Positions 7,843 to 16,078 of a DNA stretch of 39,987 bases are shown here, in pieces (positions within the stretch are counted from its first letter, which is position 1; every line of letters starts with the position of its first letter). The notes under the pieces were generated by a model. It was not told the DNA's origin, made no database searches, and saw only the letters and a program-made list of their open reading frames with translations. The stretch lies in NCBI RefSeq assembly GCF_003700275.1, contig NZ_RBRE01000025.1, forward strand, positions 1 through 39,987. Reading direction: 5' to 3'. Source of the stretch: Pseudomonas cichorii. Its GTDB lineage: Bacteria; Pseudomonadota; Gammaproteobacteria; Pseudomonadales; Pseudomonadaceae. Made by a program: the position numbers and the translations under genes.

Positions 7843-8067
7843 ATGCAAAATAGTTCTGAAAAGGTTTACTGCAATTCACTTGTAGCCGTTTTTCATGCAG
7901 CATTCCAACTCGGCTTTGATCCCTATGCACTTGCAATTCAAGCGAAATTTGATGTGGCGAGCTACTTGGATATGCCACCGCTGTTGTTGGCTGAAGGGCC
8001 AGAACGGGTAATTGATGAATCATTGATTGTCGCAAGGCTTATCAATCAAAAATGGCCGCCCCCCTAA
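7843..8067 (+). CDS. Small phage-associated protein, unknown function
   Basis: A 74-aa protein with AAGGA seven bases before its ATG. It is predicted to be mostly helical (SLVAVFHAAFQLGFDPYALA), with no cysteine cluster or membrane segment. It is the first of three small plus-strand genes facing the tail operon. A homologue in other Pseudomonas prophages seems likely, but I cannot name a family. Confidence 0.6.
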   Translation: MQNSSEKVYCNSLVAVFHAAFQLGFDPYALAIQAKFDVASYLDMPPLLLAEGPERVIDESLIVARLINQKWPPP

Positions 8068-8106
8068 CCCCGCGGTCTTACCAACAGAAGGCAGGGAGGA
8101 GCAATC

Positions 8107-8319
8107 ATGACTCGGGAAGGTAACGCGAGTGAAGGCAGGTTATGCTGCCTAGGCTATGAACCGCTAGATGCATTATTTATCGGCAGGCGAGGTTTTTTTT
8201 CATTTGAATGTAGGCAGTGCGGTAGAAAAATAACGAGTGCTGAGATTTTGCTGCGCGCACAAGATTATGTGGATTTACGACGTACCCCGATCTGTGAGTT
8301 CGGCTTTTGTGTCTTTTAG
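8107..8319 (+). CDS. Small protein with a four-cysteine zinc-binding pattern
   Basis: A 70-aa protein with an excellent ribosome-binding site (GGGAGGA). FECRQCGRK supplies a CxxC pair. A second pair is possible in ICEFGFC near the C-terminus, so a compact zinc finger is likely. It is 39 bases downstream of the previous gene, so they probably form one transcript. The function is not known; nucleic-acid binding is one option. Confidence 0.65.
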   Translation: MTREGNASEGRLCCLGYEPLDALFIGRRGFFSFECRQCGRKITSAEILLRAQDYVDLRRTPICEFGFCVF

Positions 8320-8394
8320 CTAGGTAATACGCCCTCTCAAATAAGTAGCCTACTACAAAGAGTTTGGGGAGCCTTGAAATCATAGGAAAATCTA

Positions 8395-8691
8395 ATGACT
8401 GGTAAAAATCGAGCTTTCTCCATTCATGAGCTTTTGGTGGCACTATTACGAGATCAAAATATTCACGAAGGATATTATGGACTGACTGTACAGTTCGAGG
8501 CTCACGGCACTGCCTTGACACTATCCGGTCGCCCTGAAAGCAACCTGCCTGGTTTGACGATAGCGGTATCTGGTGTAACTCTGATCTCAGTTGCAGATAA
8601 TGAGCCAGGCAGCGTTGATGCCTCAGTAGTTAACCCGATTAGATCTGAGATTCGAGTCAGGAAACAAAGAGGCAGCAAAATACTGCAATAA
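8395..8691 (+). CDS. Phage-associated conserved small protein
   Basis: A 98-aa protein. The HELLVALLRDQNIHEGYYGL segment followed by beta-rich sequence (LTLSGRPESNLPGLTIAVSG) resembles a group of small phage proteins I have seen near tail genes. No function is established. It ends 39 bases from the convergent end of the spike gene (8731), with no clear terminator between them. Confidence 0.6.
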   Translation: MTGKNRAFSIHELLVALLRDQNIHEGYYGLTVQFEAHGTALTLSGRPESNLPGLTIAVSGVTLISVADNEPGSVDASVVNPIRSEIRVRKQRGSKILQ

Positions 8692-8730
8692 CGAGCAAGA
8701 GAGAAATTAAATTTGAATTTTGTTAACTGG

Positions 8731-9702
8731 TTATAACGTTATTGCGGATAGCTTAGTGGACATTAATACAGCCTTCGCTGCATTTCCAGTAAATTCTCCT
8801 GCACTACTTGGGGGGGGTGTCGGCCCATGTGTATGCGCTGCGATCTGAGTGTTCATCTCCTGGAGCAGATCCAAGGTGTCACACAGCACCTTGAAGATGT
8901 TAACGCCGCTGGACCCTACCCAGTTTTTCGGTGCCTGCAGGCGCTGGCTTCCCTTCGCAACGCTCTGACGTAGCCCCTCGATCCGCTCCTGCATGTCACC
9001 ACCGACCGTGGTGTTATACTTTTGAGCCACGACCAGATTCAGATCTCGTCCGGTGGCAATGTGCAGATCGTCAGTCGCAGCCAGGCTCGCAGATCCGCCT
9101 GATAGCAACTTGAGCGCACCCAACGCCTCGATCTTCTTGATCCCTCCGACCGTCTCTGTTGAATGATCGTCAACGTTCCGGGCGTGGCTCTGGAACTGCT
9201 CCGAGTTGCCCAGGGCTTCCACCTCGCGCTCGATGGCTTCGTCTCGGATCTTGCCATCCGTCTTGCGCAGCCAGTTACCATCCGCATCAACACGCTGTTG
9301 CACCGCATCACTGTGCTGCCACACCTGGTCACCCTTCGGCACCTTGGGCAGACTCAGGCCGTGCGGCAGGATCGACTGAATGTAAGGGCTGCTGGGCAGC
9401 CCGTAGGCAAAGCACACGACCACGCGGGTGCCTTCCTCCGGAAAGCCAAACATGCCCATTTCATCGCCGCCGTTGGCCAGCGGCAACGGCACGCCGGCCA
9501 GTACCGGCAGATCCGGATCCGGCTCGCCGTCTGCAGTCAGCACTTCGATATCAACGGCATAGCGCGGACGAAAGTCATCGCAAAGGCCTGCGCTGGCCGG
9601 CGCGTCCGGAACGGACACAACACGGCCAAAACGCGGCAAGTGGTAGCCGCCGGTGAGTTCAGGAAAAAGGCGTTCTACGCTGCGCTTGATTGCGTCGTCC
9701 AT
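8731..9702 (-). CDS. Baseplate spike protein (gpV-like)
   Basis: This 323-aa protein is the cell-puncturing spike under the tail tube. The N-terminal 110 residues look like the OB-fold of phage baseplate assembly/VgrG-type proteins (GRVVSVPDAP, then EEGTRVVVCFAYGLPSSPYI). The middle and C-terminus have repetitive beta sequence (KLLSGGSASLAATDDLHIAT) typical of a trimeric beta-helix. Near the end, IAAHTHGP carries an HxH motif like the iron-binding tip of P2 gpV spikes. It is the last gene of the late operon and overlaps the hub gene by 28 bases. A run of eight Cs in the coding strand encodes TPPP. Confidence 0.82.
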   Translation of the reverse strand: MDDAIKRSVERLFPELTGGYHLPRFGRVVSVPDAPASAGLCDDFRPRYAVDIEVLTADGEPDPDLPVLAGVPLPLANGGDEMGMFGFPEEGTRVVVCFAYGLPSSPYIQSILPHGLSLPKVPKGDQVWQHSDAVQQRVDADGNWLRKTDGKIRDEAIEREVEALGNSEQFQSHARNVDDHSTETVGGIKKIEALGALKLLSGGSASLAATDDLHIATGRDLNLVVAQKYNTTVGGDMQERIEGLRQSVAKGSQRLQAPKNWVGSSGVNIFKVLCDTLDLLQEMNTQIAAHTHGPTPPPSSAGEFTGNAAKAVLMSTKLSAITL

Positions 9703-10379
9703 TTTATCGCCATCTGTGTTCCGGCGAGTGTCACGCTTGTGATCCGCTCGCCTTGGTTGAATGAAACGCCTGGTCGCATGCCTGGTAGGGCAGCGATCAT
9801 CGCGCTTTGATTTCCTTGATACCCGTCGAACAGGCTCACGGGCAGTTGGAGAGGTGATCGAGCACCGAAGAAGCTGTCAGCCCAGGATCCAGCGAACACC
9901 TCGCCATCGCCCTGCTGCTGCCAGATAAAGTCCTCGATCCCGAAGACCCGCCCGAGGCTGTCCAGGGCCTGATACCCAGCCGCCAGGCTGTAGAAATAGG
10001 CGACCTTGGTCCGGGTGTATGCCTTGTCAGGCACCCGAAAACGCAGTCCGGTCTTTGTGCTGATATCAGCCAAAACCGTGTGCATATCTGCATGGCGAAG
10101 GTTCATCGGTAACGGGTTGGCCAGCACGGCGGCCAGCTCGCGGCAGAACACCACTTGCTCCACGCCATTGGCGGCAGTGCAGCGCTCGACGTAGCCGATG
10201 AAGTGACGCTGCAGCGTGGCTTCGTTGTAGCCGATATCGAACGTCACCAGGCCTTTCACCTGGGCACTGGCCTTTATCGTGAACATCGCACGCCCTGGGC
10301 TTTTCAGCTCAAGGCGAACCTCGTCTTTGACCAGGGAAACAACGTTGCCGTCGATGGTCAGGATCTTGTGGAGTTTCAT
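9675..10379 (-). CDS. Baseplate hub protein (gpD/gp27-like)
   Basis: A 234-aa protein next to the spike gene. It begins with compact beta strands (LHKILTIDGNVVSLVKDEVR) and contains the FIGYVERCTAANGVEQVVFC segment and the NLRHADMHTVLADIS region seen in hub proteins that join the tail tube to the spike. P2 gpD is longer, so this is a short form as in HP1-like phages. It is translationally coupled to the gene upstream (ATGA at 10379..10376). Confidence 0.7.
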   Translation of the reverse strand: MKLHKILTIDGNVVSLVKDEVRLELKSPGRAMFTIKASAQVKGLVTFDIGYNEATLQRHFIGYVERCTAANGVEQVVFCRELAAVLANPLPMNLRHADMHTVLADISTKTGLRFRVPDKAYTRTKVAYFYSLAAGYQALDSLGRVFGIEDFIWQQQGDGEVFAGSWADSFFGARSPLQLPVSLFDGYQGNQSAMIAALPGMRPGVSFNQGERITSVTLAGTQMAIKWTTQSSAA

Positions 10380-10909
10380 GCCCCACCGCCCAGGTAATTG
10401 TCCACCTTCTTCATGACGGCCTCAAAGCCGGTCAGCTCTTCGGGCTTGGTGCTCCCATCCGATCCCGACACACCGTCGCCTGGTGCCGACTGCGACGTGA
10501 CCGAGTTGCCAGCGCGCCGGTTCTCGACCTTTTCAGGATTCGACAGCTTCTCACTGAGCGTGAACTGGATGATCCATTGAGCAAGGCTGTCGTCTTCCCG
10601 GGCGCTGACGCCATCTGCAAATGTCACTTGCCGGACACCGAAGGCCTCGGCGGTGTCGTTCACGATCCGATACGTCGTGAGCTGGCCACCGCCTTCAGTC
10701 GATTCAGCCAGCCGCATGAGCGTGCGCAGATTGGCTTTGTCTTTGTACCGAATCGTCATCGCCACGGTGAGTGTCTTGGGCTTGAAGCCCTTGTGCGATT
10801 TCTCGGTACCAGACGTCTGGCCGCTCATGTCATCGGCTTCTATTTTGAGGTTCGCGGTTACTTTCATGCGGTTGCCGATGATCTGCTCGCCGTTGAGAAG
10901 AATTGTCAT
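10376..10909 (-). CDS. Baseplate complex protein
   Basis: A 177-aa protein that I start at the ATG at 10909 (MTILLNGEQIIGNRM), which overlaps the previous stop as ATGA; upstream in-frame starts would lie inside the neighbouring gene. The N-terminal half is beta-rich (KTLTVAMTIRYKDKANLR), followed by a Ser/Gly-rich linker and a short helical tail. Its place between the fibre and hub genes and its similarity to small baseplate proteins of HP1-like phages suggest a structural role in the baseplate. The exact function is not known. Confidence 0.65.
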   Translation of the reverse strand: MTILLNGEQIIGNRMKVTANLKIEADDMSGQTSGTEKSHKGFKPKTLTVAMTIRYKDKANLRTLMRLAESTEGGGQLTTYRIVNDTAEAFGVRQVTFADGVSAREDDSLAQWIIQFTLSEKLSNPEKVENRRAGNSVTSQSAPGDGVSGSDGSTKPEELTGFEAVMKKVDNYLGGGA

Positions 10910-11835
10910 AGGCCTACCAGCTCGCGCACAAAGCTCAGGCCCGAGAGCGAGCCAACAAGCAGCGTTCCGGACGAAAGCACCCATTCATGGCCAGGGCTAT
11001 CGTCACCGCCCGCAAGCAGCTCCTTGCTCAGTTCAGCAGGCGTACCAGGGCCGATCAGCCTTGCACGCATCGTTGCGTCTTCGTCATTACCGGCCAGCAG
11101 GGCCTTGAGGTCGTCCAGTTCCTGGTCACGTCTCTGCTGCAGCTCGGCCTTGCGGCTGGCCAGCGCGGCCAGATCCTCCAGGGGCGAGCTGTCGGCGTAG
11201 CTCTCCAGGGCTGCAATCTGTCCGGACATGGCCTGCTTCGCTGACTTGAGCACTGTGCAGCGCTCAAGCGGCAGGCTTCCCCAGCGCGGCAACGTGCCCG
11301 CCGTAGGGATCACCCACTTGTCTGTTTCCAGAGTCGAGAGGCTCTGCGCCCGGCGCTCGGCCCGGACCAGATCCGGCATCGGCAGCAGTGCATTGAAGCG
11401 TGACAAGGTGCTGGCAAGCTGTCCGTAGTGCGTCGCAAGGAACAGGATCGACAGCGCGTATTGCGGCTCTACTGGGCGACCGTCATCCGTGATATCGGTG
11501 AGCTTATCCGCAAGCAACTGCAGCAGATTCGGTGCCGACAGAAAGCGCTGATTGCCCTTGCCTTGCCCGATCCCGGACTGAAACGGCGTCACTGTGAGGC
11601 ACGCCGGCGCTTCGCCCAGGGTATTTGCCATCGCGGCCTTGCCGGCCTCGATCACGCTTTCGGCGGCTGCCCCCACAGGCCCAGGGCTGGTGCTGACCAT
11701 CCCGGCCAGACCCGCCAAGCGTTGCCCGGTGCTGACCAGCTCGCCGCTGGCCAGGTCCTTTGCCGCTGACAGATCGTCCATCCAGCCCGTGGCCTGCTCA
11801 GGCCAGCGCATTGTGACGGGGAGCCAGGCATTCAT
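10906..11835 (-). CDS. Conserved tail/baseplate protein of HP1-like phages
   Basis: A 309-aa protein. The N-terminal half is Ala/Gly-rich and helical, with the motif CLTVTPFQSGIGQGKGNQRF in the middle and a helical C-terminal part (KAELQQRRDQELDDLKALLA). It is coupled at both ends by ATGA overlaps to the fibre accessory gene and the baseplate complex gene, so it is made with them. I take it for a virion tail or baseplate component; the family has no described function that I know of. Confidence 0.6.
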   Translation of the reverse strand: MNAWLPVTMRWPEQATGWMDDLSAAKDLASGELVSTGQRLAGLAGMVSTSPGPVGAAAESVIEAGKAAMANTLGEAPACLTVTPFQSGIGQGKGNQRFLSAPNLLQLLADKLTDITDDGRPVEPQYALSILFLATHYGQLASTLSRFNALLPMPDLVRAERRAQSLSTLETDKWVIPTAGTLPRWGSLPLERCTVLKSAKQAMSGQIAALESYADSSPLEDLAALASRKAELQQRRDQELDDLKALLAGNDEDATMRARLIGPGTPAELSKELLAGGDDSPGHEWVLSSGTLLVGSLSGLSFVRELVGL

Positions 11836-12182
11836 TGCTCGTCGTCCCAGGTCACAGCCTGCAGCGCGTCCAGGTCGCCCGCTGCCAGGGCCAGATCCAG
11901 CTGTCGCTTGAGTTCATTGGCTTTCTGCCACATATGCGCCTTGAACTCGACGTCCAGAGAGCCGGCAACCGCCGTTTCACACGCGAGGCTGATCCGCTGA
12001 CCCTGCGCTTGATACAGCGCGTTGACGTCTGAGGGGCTTGCCTGAAACTTGTCACCCTCATACCCCCATCCTGGCTTGGCATCCGCCGGGCAAGGCACCC
12101 AGATCAGTGACGGGTGAAACTTGCCCGTTGGGTCCACGTCCGTTGTTTCCGCGACTGCAGCATTTTCAATTCGTGCCCACAT
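11832..12182 (-). CDS. Tail-fibre accessory protein
   Basis: A 116-aa protein beginning MWARIENAAVAETTDVDP, a start shared by many small proteins directly downstream of phage tail-fibre genes. The ATG at 12182 is preceded by GTGGAG; a GTG at 12194 in frame would overlap the fibre stop and has no better signal. The role is probably fibre assembly or attachment, inferred from position. The C-terminal half is helical (HMWQKANELKRQLDLALAAG). Confidence 0.65.
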   Translation of the reverse strand: MWARIENAAVAETTDVDPTGKFHPSLIWVPCPADAKPGWGYEGDKFQASPSDVNALYQAQGQRISLACETAVAGSLDVEFKAHMWQKANELKRQLDLALAAGDLDALQAVTWDDEQ

Positions 12183-12187
12183 ACTGT

Positions 12188-14068
12188 TTACCACTCCACT
12201 TTAACCATGCCGTCCGCACCTAAGCCGGGCAGTCCATCTTGTGAGCGGGATCCAGCTCCGCCTCCCGGCCAAACGCCTGGCACACCGCTTGAAGAAATAG
12301 GCGCGGTACTCGCAAGAACGTTTCCGCCGCCTGCTCCACCTTGGCCATTTGTCTGGCCAGCGCTGCCCATCCCGCCGGCGACGTTGATGCTCCCACCAAC
12401 GCCTTTGCCCCCAATCGGTAGGACACCCGGTTGGTATTGGCCACCTTGGCCACCCGTTGCGCTGATGTACGCCCCGAAACTTGACGTGCCGCCATTGGCC
12501 CCGTTGCCCATGTGCGGGACGCTTCCGGGACCGCCCGCCCCAACCACAATGGCCACCGACGACACGCCCGTTAGGTCCAGGGGTTTAAAGGCATATCCGC
12601 CACCGCCCGCCCCGGTCGTTACCATGTCGTATGCGTAGGCCCCGCCACCGCCGCCACCAATAACGGTGACGTTTGCACGTCGACGACCACTGCGCAGCAC
12701 GGGCGGAACGGTGTAGGTGTACGAGCCGGCAGCGGCCTGAACAAACAAACCGGACACGATGCTTGCCGGCAACTGTGCTTGCCCTACACACCACCACTTC
12801 CCTTTGCCATCGCTACGCAGATGCAGAAAATCGCCGGCAAACAGGAGTTCAGTCGAGGACTGCCCGTTCGCATATGCCGTGGTATCCAGCATCAACTTGT
12901 CGTTGCCGGCAGCCGTAATGACAACGGGGTTTATCGTCACATCGATGCGACGCAAGGTGATGTCCCTGACGCCCAATGCCGTATTCGATGCAGGCAGGTT
13001 AAAGGTCAAAGGCCCGGCAGCCGCATCCAGCAATTCAAGGGCTTGCACTCGCTCAAGCACCGCCATGACCGATTTCGTCGTCGCCAGGATCTGGCTGCTG
13101 TTGCTGACCGGATCATCACTGAGAGCATTCGGCAGGTTGCCCAGCCCGACGTCCTCTTTTGTAGTGGCCCGGGCGCGCAGTCCGGCGTAATCCCCAGTCC
13201 GGAACGCGAACTGCTGCACCAGCGGCCCGTTGACCGGCTCGACAGACCGGCGGTCTACAAGCGTTGCGGCGGTCACGTTGGCAATTGGCACGCAGTAATG
13301 CGGCTTGCCCTGGGCATCGATGTAATCGACCAGGTTTGCGCCAAACACCACACTGAATCGGGCGACCACATCACTCAGCTCACGCTGCAGCATGACGTCA
13401 ATCCAGACTTGGGCTGGCAGCGCCGGCATGACAACCGGCAAGGCCGCTGATTGCACAAGTCGAATGCCCTCGATGTACGCAGTACCAGGCTTGAGCTGAT
13501 AAGTCGTGCCGGCCTTTTCAAGCTGCAGGGCGCTGCCAAAGAAACAGGCACGCCCGAACACATCGCGGTTGCTCAGTCGCTCGCGCTCATCGATGCCGGC
13601 AAGACGCACTGTGAAGTCATGCTGCCATGTACTGGCGTCGATTGTGATACCGGTCAGTGCATGGGCGCCGTCGAACTCCACGAGGAAGTTGCGGGTCAGG
13701 TTGTTGCCGATCTGCAGCGGCGGGATGTAGCGGCGCTTCTGTTGCAGCGGCACATACGACACCGCGAACAACACGCCCTCGATGCTTTCAAGGCCGATCC
13801 AGTTGAAGTCCCAGTCTCCCACGTCCGAGCCGATCTGCGCGCTGTACACCACCTGGTTGGGGTTCACATAGCCGCTGTTCTTGTCGGGGATGTCGTAGCT
13901 GTAAACGATCTGACCTGCAGCGGGCTTCGCTGCAGCACGGTCCACCGCACCGGCGGTGTCCAGATCTGGCACGTTGGCGAAGATGAAGCGGGCAATGCGC
14001 AGCGCTTCTTTTGCACCTTGCTTCTGTGCAATGAGGCTTTCGCCGGCAAGGGTAATATTTGCACCCAT
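12188..14068 (-). CDS. Tail fibre with glycine-rich receptor-binding tip
   Basis: A 626-aa protein, the only fibre gene in the phage. The N-terminal 150 residues match the phage tail-collar fibre N-terminus that docks on the baseplate. Residues about 330-440 form a beta-rich shaft region. The last 155 residues are extremely glycine-rich, with runs such as IGGGGGG, GAGGGG and GGQGG, and end in LPGLGADGMVKVEW. This pattern fits a polyglycine-type tip such as the S16/T-even adhesins or the Gly_rich domain family, and would be the host-range determinant. It lies 10 bases from the tail protein I-like gene. Confidence 0.85.
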   Translation of the reverse strand: MGANITLAGESLIAQKQGAKEALRIARFIFANVPDLDTAGAVDRAAAKPAAGQIVYSYDIPDKNSGYVNPNQVVYSAQIGSDVGDWDFNWIGLESIEGVLFAVSYVPLQQKRRYIPPLQIGNNLTRNFLVEFDGAHALTGITIDASTWQHDFTVRLAGIDERERLSNRDVFGRACFFGSALQLEKAGTTYQLKPGTAYIEGIRLVQSAALPVVMPALPAQVWIDVMLQRELSDVVARFSVVFGANLVDYIDAQGKPHYCVPIANVTAATLVDRRSVEPVNGPLVQQFAFRTGDYAGLRARATTKEDVGLGNLPNALSDDPVSNSSQILATTKSVMAVLERVQALELLDAAAGPLTFNLPASNTALGVRDITLRRIDVTINPVVITAAGNDKLMLDTTAYANGQSSTELLFAGDFLHLRSDGKGKWWCVGQAQLPASIVSGLFVQAAAGSYTYTVPPVLRSGRRRANVTVIGGGGGGAYAYDMVTTGAGGGGYAFKPLDLTGVSSVAIVVGAGGPGSVPHMGNGANGGTSSFGAYISATGGQGGQYQPGVLPIGGKGVGGSINVAGGMGSAGQTNGQGGAGGGNVLASTAPISSSGVPGVWPGGGAGSRSQDGLPGLGADGMVKVEW

Positions 14069-14078
14069 GTGGGTACTC

Positions 14079-14603
14079 CTAAAGGCGGGCGACCAGCGTT
14101 TGCTGATCGTCGTTGAAGTCCACCAGGGCGATGGTTAAGGCCACTGGTGTGATGGTTGAGAATTCATAACGGCGGCAGGTGCGCCCGTACTGCTGAATCA
14201 GCACGCGCAGCAGCTCGGGGTTTTTCGAGAGCTGGCTGTCTGAGAGGCGTAGCAGCACGATGTCCCAGTCGCGGCCTGGCTGACGCTCCTCGATCTCGAC
14301 GTAGCCCACACCAAGGCGCACCAGGATGCGTTTCATCCCTGATGTGCTGCCGGCATCTACGGCGTTGATGAATGCGTACTTGACCCGCAAGCGGTACAGG
14401 CTTTCGGGTTCGCCTTTGAAGCGGGTGATGTCCCGCTGCCAGGCCAGCAGATCGAGCACGACCAGGTGACAGGTTTCGGCATCCATCTGCATCAAGGGCC
14501 AGCGCAGCCATTCCTCGACTTTTTCCCACCAAAATTGCGCGGCGTTCTTCAGCTTTGTCAGCTCGGTACCGGCGAGCCAGAACTTTAGGTCGAGCTTAAT
14601 CAT
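14079..14603 (-). CDS. Tail protein I-like baseplate protein
   Basis: A 174-aa protein in the position of P2 gpI, between the gpJ-like gene and the fibre gene. It contains HLVVLDLLAWQRDITRFKGE, YRLRVKYAFINAVDAG and GMKRILVRLGVG, features of the tail_P2_I family that connects the fibre to the baseplate wedge. It overlaps the gpJ-like gene by 8 bases. Confidence 0.8.
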   Translation of the reverse strand: MIKLDLKFWLAGTELTKLKNAAQFWWEKVEEWLRWPLMQMDAETCHLVVLDLLAWQRDITRFKGEPESLYRLRVKYAFINAVDAGSTSGMKRILVRLGVGYVEIEERQPGRDWDIVLLRLSDSQLSKNPELLRVLIQQYGRTCRRYEFSTITPVALTIALVDFNDDQQTLVARL

Positions 14604-15765
14604 GCAGCACGACCTCCAGGCTCTGGATCCGGGGAATCGTCAGCTCTGACACGATGTCGCTGTTCGTGAATGACAGTGACTCAATACCGGTGAACTGCTG
14701 GTGCAGCTCTTCGCCCAGGCGACTGAATGAAAAGCGCGACTGGGGATAGGTCCGCGTCGGCTGATAGTCACTGTTCTCGCGGAAGGCCGCACGCACGAAC
14801 TGATCGATGTTTGCCTGCAGCGTCAGCAGTTGCTCGGCGGTCAGCGTCGAGCGCGGCCAGACTTCAAGGCGCAGCGCGTGAACGGTTTCCGGCACGACCA
14901 TGACCAACATATCGTCGCCATGGCCATGATTTCCCTCGTCGCGGATATGCGCGTTGATCTGCTCCAGGTACGTGTCCGCCGGCACGCCGGATTCAAAAAG
15001 CACGTAGGCATTGGCGCTGCCTGGCCCACGCGGGGCACCGTGCTCAAAATACACACCGTCTGCCCGCACGCCCGGAAACGCAGAGATCATCGCCTTGTAG
15101 ACGGCATCGGTGTGCCACTGATTGACCGCCGAAAACTGGTTACGGACCCGCAATCGCAGCTCGTCGTTTTCTTCTGAGTCCGTGCCTGGTGTGGTCAGCC
15201 AGTTGTCCGCGTTCACTACCTGGGCAATGCCCGGTACCGGCGTCGGCAGGATCGCGTAGTAACCCGGTGCCAGGTTATAGCCAGATCCGCTTTCTGCTGC
15301 CTCGACCGGGATTTCCAGTTGCATCAGGCCATCGGCAAAGATCCCGTCAGCGGTGGTAACAAGCTGGTAGACATGGCCATTGATCGAAGCCGAGGTAACC
15401 ACGGTCCCGGCCCCGACGATCAACGAACCGCCAGGAGCCGTGCGCGTGAACAGCAAAACGCCGGCGGCCTTTGTCGCGCCCTTGCGCTCGACGTCGACGG
15501 CCCAGGCCAGCATGTCGAGCCATGCATCAACTGCAGTCTTCACGAAGAAGTTCGGCAGCACCGTCGCGACAACGAAGTCCAGGATCCACAGCACAGGTTT
15601 TGTAACGAGGGCCGTAACGACCCGCCAGAACGGCGAATAGGCACTGGTGTTGCTCACCTTGCTGCCCTGGGCAACAACCTCAGCCTCCCACGCGGCACGC
15701 AGACCGGCCTCGGTCGTTGGAATGCCTGCATCGGCTAACGCTTGCTTGAAGTCAACGTCACTCAA
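14596..15765 (-). CDS. Baseplate wedge protein (gpJ-like)
   Basis: A 389-aa protein of the baseplate J family. The N-terminal helices (YSPFWRVVTALVTKPVLWIL) are followed by the core pattern ESGSGYNLAPGYYAILPTPV, GTDSEENDELRLRVRN and VYKAMISAFPGVRADGVYFE. The length is close to the family norm. In P2 the protein forms the baseplate wedge with gpI and gpW. It overlaps both neighbours by 8 bases. Confidence 0.88.
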   Translation of the reverse strand: MSDVDFKQALADAGIPTTEAGLRAAWEAEVVAQGSKVSNTSAYSPFWRVVTALVTKPVLWILDFVVATVLPNFFVKTAVDAWLDMLAWAVDVERKGATKAAGVLLFTRTAPGGSLIVGAGTVVTSASINGHVYQLVTTADGIFADGLMQLEIPVEAAESGSGYNLAPGYYAILPTPVPGIAQVVNADNWLTTPGTDSEENDELRLRVRNQFSAVNQWHTDAVYKAMISAFPGVRADGVYFEHGAPRGPGSANAYVLFESGVPADTYLEQINAHIRDEGNHGHGDDMLVMVVPETVHALRLEVWPRSTLTAEQLLTLQANIDQFVRAAFRENSDYQPTRTYPQSRFSFSRLGEELHQQFTGIESLSFTNSDIVSELTIPRIQSLEVVLHD

Positions 15766-16078
15766 GCGTCACCTCCACTGAACCGAATTCCAGGGTGGTG
15801 GCCGTGACCAGGTACTGCCCAGGGGACTGCTGGGTGATCAGCGCCGTGCCTGGGACCAGGCGTGTGTCTGTCTCGACAAGCAGCTCCAGTTGCTGGATGC
15901 AGTCGCGCTGACGCAGCCGGTCGCGCTCGGCCACCAGCGTTACAAGCAGGCCGCTGTCGCGAATCATGTGCGCGATGTCCTGCGCAATACAGGCCCTATC
16001 CTCGATCTGATTCGGCTGCTGCGACAGATCAAGAGCCAGGTCGTTGTCGACGATCAGCAAGTCAATGTATTCGGCCAT
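15758..16078 (-). CDS. DUF2590-type baseplate protein
   Basis: A 106-aa protein with a beta-alpha start (YIDLLIVDNDLALDLSQQPN) and a helical centre (IAQDIAHMIRDSGLLVTLVA), matching the DUF2590 pattern of HP1/K139-like phages. It stands directly before the gpJ-like gene, where P2 has gpW (gp25-like), so a wedge role is likely. The start overlaps the tape-measure stop. Confidence 0.72.
   Translation of the reverse strand: MAEYIDLLIVDNDLALDLSQQPNQIEDRACIAQDIAHMIRDSGLLVTLVAERDRLRQRDCIQQLELLVETDTRLVPGTALITQQSPGQYLVTATTLEFGSVEVTLE

Noticed and set aside
7585..7848. Minus-strand frame of 87 codons
   Set aside because: No good start signal, it is antisense to a gene with a clear ribosome-binding site, and its composition is unlike neighbouring genes.
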